Shown: positions 32,969-40,965 of the stretch, in pieces
Numbering within the stretch: the first letter of the stretch is position 1
Layout of the letters: every line of letters starts with the position of its first letter
From: Heliorestis acidaminivorans
Lineage (GTDB): Bacteria; Bacillota; Desulfitobacteriia; Heliobacteriales; Heliobacteriaceae
Assembly: GCF_008933955.1 (NCBI RefSeq)
Contig: NZ_WBXO01000002.1
Span: 186,001-250,000, forward strand
Direction of reading: 5' to 3'
Length of the DNA stretch: 64,000 bases
Notes under the pieces: generated by a model
Database searches by the model: none
Told to the model about the DNA's origin: nothing
What the model saw: the letters and a program-made list of their open reading frames with translations, nothing else
Translations under genes and position numbers: made by a program

Positions 32969-35644
32969 CTAATATCCCAGTTCTTTCAATAAATTGTAAG
33001 CTCTTTTGGCTTCATCCGACTTCTTGCTGGCATTATTCATCATGGATCTACCTTTTGAGTTACCTAGTTGTTGGTTAGTTGCTCCTAGCCAAACTTGCGC
33101 TAATGCTTTTTGGTTTTCATCTTTGATTTTAGCGGCATTTTCGAGGTGTTTTTTTGCTTCTTCTAGGTCACCAAGCAAGAAGGAGGCTTGACCTGCTCTG
33201 TAAGAAATTGAGTGAGTAATTCTTAAGTCGTAGTTTTTGCGGCGAAGATCTCGGATATCTTCAGGGATGGTTTCTACTTTGGTGGGAATTTCTGCAGTGA
33301 TAGCTAAAATTCTGTTAAGAGAGTCTTGATAGATTGCCTGTTCATTCTGAGAATTTGGGGAGCTTTTTTGCTTCGCTTGTGCTATTTTGATTGCTAAATC
33401 TACATATAGGGCTGTTGCATTTTCATAGGTGCTTATATGCCAGGGGGCAAGTTCTATGGCTCTTTCTATTTCTTGTTGTGCTTCTTCAAAGCGCTTAGCG
33501 CCAATGTATGAGCTAGCTAAGCGAATGCGCCGTTCTGCATTGTAGCTATCTCGTTGGACTGCTTTTTCATTAAGGCGAATGCTTTCTTGAAGCAGTGATT
33601 GTTGAATTTCTGGGTCTTCGTTAGCTCCTATACTAGATAGCAAAATTGCACTTTGAACGCTGTAGTAATCTGCTTTCCAAGGATCACTCCGACTAGCTTC
33701 TTGTATATGGGCTAGAGCTATATTAGCCTGTCCCTCATTAATAGCTTCGTTATATCGAAGGGCACTAGCTTCGCCACCTCTAATGTTCATGGTCAGAATA
33801 GTTAAGCTTATGGCTACTAGAGATAGAAGTGCTGTCGTTGTGGCCGTTATTGGTAAGCTTAAGCCACTTCTCTCTGTTGCTTGATTTGCAGTCTGAGCTA
33901 TAGGGATGCTTTTTGATAAGAAGGCTGTTATTCCAATTCCTAATTGTGCTTCTAGGTGAGCAAAGAGGGCTAGTAATGCCCAGAGAAAAAGCGCAACAGC
34001 GCTGAGGGATAGGTTAAAGTCCATGGTAGAGTGTATGGCGATGGTGATAATGGCTGTACCTATGGTCCAAGCAAGAGCTTTTTCTTTTCTGCTTCTCTTA
34101 TTGATAAATAGTGTTCCCATAGCGATAGTTGTAGCGACAAAGGGAGTTAGGAAGGCAATTAGACCTATTGTTCCTGTTTCTACCCAGACCTGGTAGAAGT
34201 GGTTGTGCACTTCTGTAGTGTGATAGCGGAAAGATTGATAGGCAAAATAGCCACTCTGCCAGCCACCGCCTCCCCAGCCAAGCAATGGTTTGTCAAGGGC
34301 CATTTCTTTGGCATCGTTAGAAAAGAGGAAACGATACTGTAGATTCCGCTCATCCATGCTGATGTTTTTTATCCTTTTGGTTAGGGGTTCAAAGGCTTCA
34401 AAAAAGCTTGATTTTTCTGTTACTGCTGTACCATCTGTCTCTATGACTTCCTGATTGCTGTTGCTAAAGGGAGAGACTAACAGGATAATTGCTAAGATAG
34501 CTACTATGGCTGTGACACTACCTGGGATAAGCCATTTTATTAAGGGATTTTTTTCTGTTACCTTTTCCAGAGAGTTATTGTCTGTACTTCTTTTCTCAAG
34601 TTGATACTGTAGAGCCGTCCAAAGAGCTCCCCAGAGTAAAGGAATGACCACCGTAATGGTAAAAGCCGTCCAGTTCGGTTGGGTTTTCAATAGTTCTGGT
34701 GTTACAGTTTGAATACTTAGGATTGCTGATACTAAGATAGTTCCTATTGTAAAAAGACTTGCTTTCAGGGGTCTGGCTTGACCGATGCTAAAAAGTATAA
34801 GGACAACAGGTAAGACAAGCCAAGCGCCACGGCTCTGACTGCCAATAATCGCCAAGAGCATGATGATTGAAAAGGCTGGAAATAAAATAGTTTCGATAAG
34901 ACGACGACCTTGCAGGGAAAGATAAAGAGAAAGCATCAGCGTCGCACTCACGTAAATAGCTAATGTGTTAGGATATTGTAAAGTAGAGCTAATTCTCCGG
35001 CCAAGAATGCCACCTTGTAATTCTATAATACCTTGAAAGGCCATGATGCCAAGCACAGAGACTACAGTACCAGCAACGGAGAGGGCTATCATGAACCAGT
35101 AGATGAAAGATTCTTGAAGCATCGTTGAAGTCGCTACTGGGAAGGAAGGGTTAGATTCTTTCTCCTTTTGTATATGCGCGGTGGATCTTTCTTTCCAGAG
35201 ACCGGCCGCAAAATAGAGGAGGATAAATACTAATAGGTAGTCAAGATGCCTTAACCATGTGAAAATGGCTTCACGCTGATTGATAGCTCCAAAAAAAGAA
35301 AGGCCGTAAAGTGTCGTAAGAACTGTTAAAGCCCAAAAGTAAGGTGATAGAAAAAGTGATCTCAAATGCTGTTGGTAAGGTGTGCTTCCAGTTACATCAG
35401 GGATGGTAGCTTTGGATGTGTTTTTTCTATCACTTTTTTTACCACTTTTGTTACTGTCCTGACTTAAATAGGCAAGTATAAGAAGACTTGCTGTAATTAG
35501 AGCCGCTGTTGCTGTAAGGTAATGATGAATACCCATCTCTTGTTCAAAAAAAAGTCCGCGATAAAAGGGGGCAAAACCGATGAGTGCCAAAGCACTGATG
35601 CCGACGAAGCGACTGGTAAAGTTATAGAGAAATTGATCTTGCAA
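32969..35644 (-). CDS. O-antigen ligase-family membrane protein with C-terminal TPRs
   Basis: Membrane protein of 891 residues. About twelve hydrophobic segments occupy residues 10-590. The Wzy_C/WaaL signature is in the large outside loop: LLGWGGGGWQSGYFAYQ, then TTEVHNHFYQVWVETGTIG with the conserved histidine. From about residue 640 the chain becomes soluble, with TPR-like helices (ALAHIQEASRSDPWKADYY, AQQEIERAIELAPWHISTY, LLGDLEEAKKHLENAAKI). This ligase-plus-TPR layout is known for proteins that join lipid-linked glycan to other acceptors. TTG start, GAGGG 9 bases upstream. It stands alone between surface-protein genes, so attaching glycan to S-layer proteins or wall is a reasonable inference. 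Confidence 0.87.
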   Translation of the reverse strand: MQDQFLYNFTSRFVGISALALIGFAPFYRGLFFEQEMGIHHYLTATAALITASLLILAYLSQDSNKSGKKSDRKNTSKATIPDVTGSTPYQQHLRSLFLSPYFWALTVLTTLYGLSFFGAINQREAIFTWLRHLDYLLVFILLYFAAGLWKERSTAHIQKEKESNPSFPVATSTMLQESFIYWFMIALSVAGTVVSVLGIMAFQGIIELQGGILGRRISSTLQYPNTLAIYVSATLMLSLYLSLQGRRLIETILFPAFSIIMLLAIIGSQSRGAWLVLPVVLILFSIGQARPLKASLFTIGTILVSAILSIQTVTPELLKTQPNWTAFTITVVIPLLWGALWTALQYQLEKRSTDNNSLEKVTEKNPLIKWLIPGSVTAIVAILAIILLVSPFSNSNQEVIETDGTAVTEKSSFFEAFEPLTKRIKNISMDERNLQYRFLFSNDAKEMALDKPLLGWGGGGWQSGYFAYQSFRYHTTEVHNHFYQVWVETGTIGLIAFLTPFVATTIAMGTLFINKRSRKEKALAWTIGTAIITIAIHSTMDFNLSLSAVALFLWALLALFAHLEAQLGIGITAFLSKSIPIAQTANQATERSGLSLPITATTTALLSLVAISLTILTMNIRGGEASALRYNEAINEGQANIALAHIQEASRSDPWKADYYSVQSAILLSSIGANEDPEIQQSLLQESIRLNEKAVQRDSYNAERRIRLASSYIGAKRFEEAQQEIERAIELAPWHISTYENATALYVDLAIKIAQAKQKSSPNSQNEQAIYQDSLNRILAITAEIPTKVETIPEDIRDLRRKNYDLRITHSISYRAGQASFLLGDLEEAKKHLENAAKIKDENQKALAQVWLGATNQQLGNSKGRSMMNNASKKSDEAKRAYNLLKELGY

Positions 35645-35840
35645 TTTTACATACCCTCTTCTTACTTTGTATTTGCTGTTATTCTTTGTTCCATATTTTT
35701 GCTTTCTCTGTTTACATAAGGTTGGTGGTTTTTTGCTATATTTCGATATTCTTTTCTTCTGTAGTTACTAAGCTTTTTCCTGCTACTTAAGAAGGTTTTT
35801 CAGAGGGAATCTTGGGATCTTGTGGTAGGAGGTTTAACCT

Positions 35841-35846
35841 ATTATA
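35841..35846 (-). promoter_or_regulatory. candidate -10 box upstream of the ligase/TPR gene
   Basis: Minus strand TATAAT within CTACTATAATAGG, about 200 bases before the TTG start at 35644. No good -35 hexamer is visible at the right distance. The gap 35645-35948 otherwise contains only a long leader and the terminator at 35890. Confidence 0.25.
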
Positions 35847-35889
35847 GTAGCATTAGATTAGAATATTAGTTTAGTTATTACAATAAACA

Positions 35890-35934
35890 GTAAAAACCAT
35901 CTCTGGCAAAGAAATTGCTGGAGATGGTTTTTAC
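35890..35934 (-). terminator. terminator of the 35949 stalk-domain gene
   Basis: A perfect 14-bp inverted repeat (GTAAAAACCATCTC, arms 35890-35903 and 35921-35934) with 17-base loop, ending in TTTTTAC on the minus strand, 15 bases after the stop. Confidence 0.85.
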
Positions 35935-35948
35935 ATTAATAAAATTCT

Positions 35949-36929
35949 TTACTCTAATACATGTACAGTCCGAGTCAGTGCATCCCAGTCTACTTTTACT
36001 CCTAGTGCATCGGCAACTAGTCGTAGTGGTACGAAGGTTGTATCTCCTACTATTTCTGGTACTGCTGTTTGTGCACTTTCTAGAGCCAGAGGTTGACCGT
36101 TTTTCACAACATCACTTTTTCCGATCCACATGTTAACCGTGTCTCTTCCTCTAACGATGTCGATTTTTTGCTCTTGGCTGTTCCAGTTAACTCGAGCACC
36201 TAGGCTTGTGCTGATAATACGTAAAGGCACTAAGGTTCTTTCATCTTTAACAAATGGAGCTCTTTCTGGATTAACAACTGCGTAGTTAACCATCAAGCGG
36301 ATCTGATCTGTTGCTTGCTGACTAAGTTGTGGACTTGCTTCTTTCGACCAAAGCAGGGCATAGCGACCAGCACCGCGATTAGTTTCTGCTTCTACAGAGC
36401 CGTTTTGGCCGTTCCAGAAGACGGTTGAGGGAATTATGGTCCAGTTTTTCTCTGATTCGTCCCAATAGCCTATGCGAAAGCGAGTTATTGGAAGATTGGT
36501 GTTAAGGTCGCTGGCACGGCGAAAGTCTATTTCGTCGATGTCAAATTTAAGTCTCATGGATTTAGAAAGGGCATTGACGGTTTGGCCACTTCTATTGGTC
36601 ATTCTGACTTCTACTGCTCTAGTTACGTGATAAGCATCAACTGCTGTTAGTCGACTGCTTTCAACTCGTTCAAGTTGCAAACGAATGGATTGATCATATG
36701 TATTGTTGGGAAATTGCAAGGTTACTTTGTTCTGTACACCCTGCTCTAGTTGGCATTTGGCATAGATGTTGCCGAGATCGCATGTAGTTGCACCATATGA
36801 TACTGCGGGGAAAGTTACACCACCGATAAGCAAAGAAGTTGCAAGGACTGCGGTGAGAAGAACTTGCTTTTGCTTTTTACTTGTATCACTAATAGATGAG
36901 CTTGTGTCATTATTATTTGGGACAGACAC
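35949..36929 (-). CDS. secreted protein with copper-amine-oxidase-like stalk domain
   Basis: About 326 residues. After a polar leader, a hydrophobic signal segment lies at about residues 25-47 (QVLLTAVLATSLLIGGVTF). The middle is beta-rich, with FRIGYWDESEKNWTIIPST and RGAGRYALLWSKE, resembling the closing module of other proteins here. The C-terminal 110 residues are two stalk repeats (PF07833): FVKDERTLVPLRIISTSLGA and IVGDTTFVPLRLVADALGV, each followed by W-x(8)-V strands. The long frame starts at TTG 36935, but GTG 36929 is better: GGAGG lies 9 bases before it. The role is probably structural or binding at the cell surface; the catalytic copper oxidase domain is absent. Confidence 0.85.
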   Translation of the reverse strand: MSVPNNNDTSSSISDTSKKQKQVLLTAVLATSLLIGGVTFPAVSYGATTCDLGNIYAKCQLEQGVQNKVTLQFPNNTYDQSIRLQLERVESSRLTAVDAYHVTRAVEVRMTNRSGQTVNALSKSMRLKFDIDEIDFRRASDLNTNLPITRFRIGYWDESEKNWTIIPSTVFWNGQNGSVEAETNRGAGRYALLWSKEASPQLSQQATDQIRLMVNYAVVNPERAPFVKDERTLVPLRIISTSLGARVNWNSQEQKIDIVRGRDTVNMWIGKSDVVKNGQPLALESAQTAVPEIVGDTTFVPLRLVADALGVKVDWDALTRTVHVLE

Positions 36930-37067
36930 CTTCAAATTCCTCCTTACAAATATGGATACGATTTATCAATATGACATTTACTACATTAATAAGGAAATTT
37001 CCTGCTGTTTTACCTTTTATGCATAAGATTTTTTATCGCAGGTTCATTAAAATACATTAAAAAAATG

Positions 37068-37099
37068 AAAGAGCCCGAAGCATAGGCCTCGGGCTCTTT
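37068..37099 (-). terminator. terminator of the 37120 S-layer-type gene
   Basis: AAAGAGCCCGA at 37068-37078 pairs with TCGGGCTCTTT at 37089-37099 around a 10-base loop, 20 bases after the stop. The stem ends in T on both strands. Confidence 0.85.
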
Positions 37100-37119
37100 A
37101 GAAAATCACTTACTATAAA

Positions 37120-39390
37120 TTAGTCAGCAATCTCCATGTTGATTGTTACAGTTTGAGTAGCAGCATCCCAACCAGGTACTGCACCAAAACGCTCAGCGAT
37201 AAAGCGTAAAGGAAGCATTACACGGCCTGGATCTACAACTTCAGGAGCAACATCCATAGTGATAGCAGCGCCATTTACAGTCATAACGTTGGAACCGATT
37301 GTTACTTGAACAACTGTAGCACCTTGGATGAGAGTTACAGTGCTGTTAGCGCCATCCCAGACGATGTTCTGGTTAGCAATTCCAAGAGCTTCAGCAACGT
37401 AACGAACAGGTAAGAAGGTACGTCCGTCTTTGATGTAAGGAGCTACGTCCATAGTCTTCTCTACACCGTTTACGAAGTAAGTAGTTTCGTTAACTTTGAA
37501 CTCAGCGGAGCGCTTCATTTCACCAGGAGCAGGAGTAACAACTTTAGCAGCTGCAACTTTTGCTACTGTGGAAGATGGGAAGGATACTTCGCTGGTAGCA
37601 GAATTATTGCTCTTAATAGCAATTTCTAGATCTCCTTCAGGAACAGTACGGTCAATATTTAGTTTAACGTTAGAAACTTTAATTTTGGAAGGAGTCGTGC
37701 TTGTTGCTTTGACATTAATAGCTACAAAATGCTCACGACCATGTTGCGCCCAATCAGTTGTTACAGAGTCTTGTTCTAATACGAGATCTCCCTCGATGAC
37801 TTCAAACTTAGGTGTGCTTGCAAAGCTTACACCATTAGGAGCATAGATTCGAAGTGCTCTGTTACCTGGCTTAGACATTAATGCTTCTGTCATACTTTCA
37901 GTGATGATGAGGTCAGATACTTCTTGTGCACCTAAACCGATTTTTACTTCAGGTACGCTATCTGCACTCATGTACACTGGAGGAACAACTTTACCAACTA
38001 CGATCTTACCAGAAACACCAGCGTTACCGCCTACTTCTAGTACCAAATCACCTCTAAAGTTAGGGGCAATTTCAATTTCACCTTGTTCAAAAACGAATTT
38101 TCCAGGGTTGCGTACTGAATTTTCAGTTACATTGAATCTGACAATTCGTCTTTCAACACTGTCAACAATACGAGCATTGTCAAAATATAATCCATTACGG
38201 TCTGAGTTTGGAGCGTCTTCTTGTGGGAATGCATATCTTGTCTCAGTCACATTACCGTCTTCATCTACTGTTTCTGTACGACTCCAGCGTGTGTTTTCAG
38301 GCAATGCAAAAGTGATGCTTCTACCAACAACTAAAGTATCGGGTAAGAGTTCCTCGATTACGAACTTACCGATTTCTTCATCCGCTCTACCAGCAAGTAA
38401 TGTAGGTGTGTCACCGAATGCTGTTACTTTAGCTTCGAAGTCACCATAACGACCAACAACTAATGTAGATGGAGTTGTAGAGCTTTTGCCAGAGATAGTA
38501 ACTGCTACGTCACCTTTTCTTGCAATAGACTCATCAACAGCAATTCCAAGGTTAGAAAGGGTTAGGTACGCGGCTTCCGTCGTTCTTCCAAGTCGAAGTT
38601 CTAACGTACGTTCATTGTCGCTTAAGCCAAAAACTTCATCCTCAATAAAGTTATCGCTTCCCCAGTTTGTCACTAAGGTTGTTGCTTCTGGAGCTTCTTC
38701 GTCATCTAGTTCTCCATGGATAACCCAAGTAAAGCCTTGAGGTAGCTTAAATTTAACGGAATCAGATGCCGCTTTAAATGCACCAGGACGGTCTTCTTTT
38801 AAGCGGATTGGTTCAATTGCATCGATTCCAGATGAACTGAAGTTCAGTACATCATCGATTGTAATATTAACAGTACCTTCACCCACTGTTGCAATGGTTA
38901 CAGCAGCGTTGCTAAATACTGAGTTTCCTGGAGCTTCAAAAGTTACTTTGAAATCTCCAGAATGTCCAGATGGAACAATAGCACCATCAATGTCTACAAT
39001 AAGACGTACTTTGTCAGCGTTTGTCGCTGGGTCATTATCTGTGGACAAAGTGTATTGTTGAACTACAGCTGTAGTGCTATCTTCTGTACCGAATGTGTAT
39101 TCGTTACCAGAACCTTCATCGTATACAACATCAGTAACATCTACTCCGCCACCATCTGCAAAGCGAGTGTTGGCTGGAAATCTAATTAGCAATGTGTTAT
39201 CTTGTGCTTTTATGGAGTTCTCAGAAATTTCAATAACTACACGAGCATTAAATTCACCATTTGGCGCTGTTTCACCTGTTACTGTTGCAGTGTACTTTAC
39301 ACTTGCAAATGCGGCCATCGGCAGAATCATGCTGAGTACAAACATCAGCGTGACCATCAGTGCGATGGACTTTTTGTTCTTTCTGAACAA
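37120..39390 (-). CDS. S-layer-type surface protein with C-terminal stalk domain (paralogue 1)
   Basis: Secreted protein of 756 residues. Signal peptide: FRKNKKSIALMVTLMFVLSM followed by ILPMAAFAS. The long middle is beta-sandwich-like (VEPIRLKEDRPGAFKA-type segment, GKIVVGKVVPP, TVPEGDLEIAIKSN). The last 110 residues are two stalk repeats, KDGRTFLPVRYVAEALGI and DPGRVMLPLRFIAERFGA. It is paralogous throughout to 40966-43203; the two share signal peptide, the PxxxxDRPGAFK segment and the stalk. The start is TTG at 39390 with AGGAGGG 8 bases upstream. With strong ribosome site, long leader and own terminator, it looks like an abundant envelope protein. It lacks SLH domains, so its anchoring mode is unknown. 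Confidence 0.87.
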   Translation of the reverse strand: MFRKNKKSIALMVTLMFVLSMILPMAAFASVKYTATVTGETAPNGEFNARVVIEISENSIKAQDNTLLIRFPANTRFADGGGVDVTDVVYDEGSGNEYTFGTEDSTTAVVQQYTLSTDNDPATNADKVRLIVDIDGAIVPSGHSGDFKVTFEAPGNSVFSNAAVTIATVGEGTVNITIDDVLNFSSSGIDAIEPIRLKEDRPGAFKAASDSVKFKLPQGFTWVIHGELDDEEAPEATTLVTNWGSDNFIEDEVFGLSDNERTLELRLGRTTEAAYLTLSNLGIAVDESIARKGDVAVTISGKSSTTPSTLVVGRYGDFEAKVTAFGDTPTLLAGRADEEIGKFVIEELLPDTLVVGRSITFALPENTRWSRTETVDEDGNVTETRYAFPQEDAPNSDRNGLYFDNARIVDSVERRIVRFNVTENSVRNPGKFVFEQGEIEIAPNFRGDLVLEVGGNAGVSGKIVVGKVVPPVYMSADSVPEVKIGLGAQEVSDLIITESMTEALMSKPGNRALRIYAPNGVSFASTPKFEVIEGDLVLEQDSVTTDWAQHGREHFVAINVKATSTTPSKIKVSNVKLNIDRTVPEGDLEIAIKSNNSATSEVSFPSSTVAKVAAAKVVTPAPGEMKRSAEFKVNETTYFVNGVEKTMDVAPYIKDGRTFLPVRYVAEALGIANQNIVWDGANSTVTLIQGATVVQVTIGSNVMTVNGAAITMDVAPEVVDPGRVMLPLRFIAERFGAVPGWDAATQTVTINMEIAD

Positions 39391-39441
39391 AATAATTCCC
39401 TCCTAATAATTTTTGATTAAGTACTATTTCCTAAAGTGAGA

Positions 39442-39469
39442 CTACCAAGAGTGGCAGCATCCCTCCTTT
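39442..39469 (-). promoter_or_regulatory. leader element: orphan Shine-Dalgarno plus hairpin (copy 1)
   Basis: Minus strand AAAGGAGGGATG (SD at 39461-39469) then CTGCCA-ctct-TGGTAG, a 6-bp stem (39442-39457, one G-U pair). It lies about 70 bases before the TTG start, which has its own AGGAGGG. A nine-codon frame opens at the ATG, but the spacing of one base makes translation unlikely. The same layout occurs at 43300-43329. Confidence 0.5.
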
Positions 39470-39610
39470 AGCTGATTTGGCAATGCTTCATATTGCATTC
39501 GTTACTTTAGACATTACAAGTTCGCAAAAAGTTCCACCTGTACAAAAACTTTTTAAAATAATTTTAACTTTTTTATACGGAACGCATATATGTGCCATTG
39601 GATAAATAGA

Positions 39611-39645
39611 AAAAGCCTTACCCTTTTATTAAGGATAAGGCTTTT
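39611..39645 (-). terminator. terminator of the TolC-like gene
   Basis: AAAAGCCTTATCCTT pairs with AAGGGTAAGGCTTTT around a 5-base loop (one G-U pair), followed by TTTTTC on the minus strand, 7 bases after the stop. Confidence 0.85.
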
Positions 39646-39651
39646 ATATGC

Positions 39652-40731
39652 TTATGCACCTACTCTTGATGCCCAAGGCTTTTGAAACTGTTTTTTTAAG
39701 GTTTCGTGATTGCAAAGTAAGTCAAACAAGTTTTTCTCTGCTCTTAAGGCTACTGCTTCCGCTGAAACGAAGTCCGTTCTGGTAATCATGCCTACTTCAT
39801 ACATCACTTGAGCTACACGTAATTCTTCTTCGGCTCTGCGTAATGCTTCGGTAAGTCCTGTGTATTGCTCTTCTAAGGCCTTAATGTTGTAGAAAAGGTT
39901 ACGAACTGCTTTATCAGTACCTTCACGCACTTGGCCGATAGCTAAATTAGCTTTGTTAATATCGATCTGCCCTGTGTTAAAAGGCCTAGCGGCATTTCGT
40001 GTTGCTTTTAAGATGTCATGTTGATACTGGGCTTGAATAAGAGCTGGGCTAGTAGCTAGTGCTTTAGCAACTTCATGGTCTACGTTGTCTGATCTTATTG
40101 GTTCAAACTGAGGTTTGTACGTTAAGTTAGGACGATTATGTTGGTTAATACCTAGATGAGTATTGAACTTCTCATAGGCATTTGTAAGGTTTTGCCTGGC
40201 TGATTCTAGACCTGCCCTAGCTTCTGCGACTGTAGCTTCTGCACTTACTAGATTGCTTTTGCTTACAGTTCCTACTTGATAACCTGCCCTAGTTGCTCGC
40301 ATACGCCAATCTGCCGCTTCAAAACTCTTCTGAGCTGTTTTTACGGCTTTTTCTGCTTGTAATACTGACATATATAAGTTTACTGTTTCTACTTCTATGG
40401 CATCTTCTACAGATTGAAGCTCTTTTTTACTCATCTGCCAGCGCATATCGGCTGTTAACAAATTAGTGAAAGATGCGGCAATGAAGGGATCATTGGGCAT
40501 TTGCGGTTCAAAAGACATGTTGTCTTTGGCATCGTCACGAATTACCCAGGCTCTGTCAATATCGTACTTCGCTTGCTGATAGGATTTGCTGTTGCGAAGA
40601 GCCATAGCTTTTGCTTCATCTAGACTTAATCCTTGCTCTATATGGTCACTTGCTAAAAGTGGTGTTGCGGAAACCGCCAACAATGCTCCTGTTAGTATAA
40701 TAGAAGCGGCTTTGCGTAGTATATGCTTCAC
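39652..40731 (-). CDS. TolC-family (outer-membrane-efflux-like) protein, short
   Basis: Secreted alpha-helical protein of 359 residues with a signal peptide (about 1-27, SIILTGALLAVSATPLLAS). The TolC repeat is recognisable: GLSLDEAKAMALRNSKSYQ at the N-terminus, RAGYQVGTVSKSNLVSAEA around 155-175, and MYEVGMITRTDFVSAEAVAL near the end. The two halves of the coiled-coil repeat are therefore present, but the protein is about 80-100 residues shorter than Gram-negative TolC, and I do not see room for full beta-barrel strands. Start is GTG with GGAGG 8 bases upstream. It sits alone between two paralogous S-layer-type genes, with no pump or adaptor genes. Its job in a cell that appears to have a single membrane is unknown. 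Confidence 0.85.
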   Translation of the reverse strand: MKHILRKAASIILTGALLAVSATPLLASDHIEQGLSLDEAKAMALRNSKSYQQAKYDIDRAWVIRDDAKDNMSFEPQMPNDPFIAASFTNLLTADMRWQMSKKELQSVEDAIEVETVNLYMSVLQAEKAVKTAQKSFEAADWRMRATRAGYQVGTVSKSNLVSAEATVAEARAGLESARQNLTNAYEKFNTHLGINQHNRPNLTYKPQFEPIRSDNVDHEVAKALATSPALIQAQYQHDILKATRNAARPFNTGQIDINKANLAIGQVREGTDKAVRNLFYNIKALEEQYTGLTEALRRAEEELRVAQVMYEVGMITRTDFVSAEAVALRAEKNLFDLLCNHETLKKQFQKPWASRVGA

Positions 40732-40880
40732 GGCGGAGTCCTCCTTTGTTATGTATTTGCTTTTAGTGTACCTAATGCTAATGATGTCGTCAATGGCAAA
40801 GACTATGTACAGCTTCTCAAGTAGCTATTCTTATGGGAATCTGACTTTTATCTTGTCTTTCTACATAAATGAAAGATGAG

Positions 40881-40908
40881 AAAAAAGCCGAGGGATTGCT
40901 CCCCCGGC
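40881..40908 (-). terminator. terminator of the 40966 S-layer-type gene
   Basis: Minus strand GCCGGGGGA-gcaa-TCCCTCGGC (one G-U pair) followed by six T, 58 bases after the stop. A textbook intrinsic terminator in minus orientation only. Confidence 0.9.
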
Positions 40909-40965
40909 ATAGACTTGGTATCTAATTGAAGCTATTTCGGTTCTGTGAGAGTGTTGCTTTGAAAT

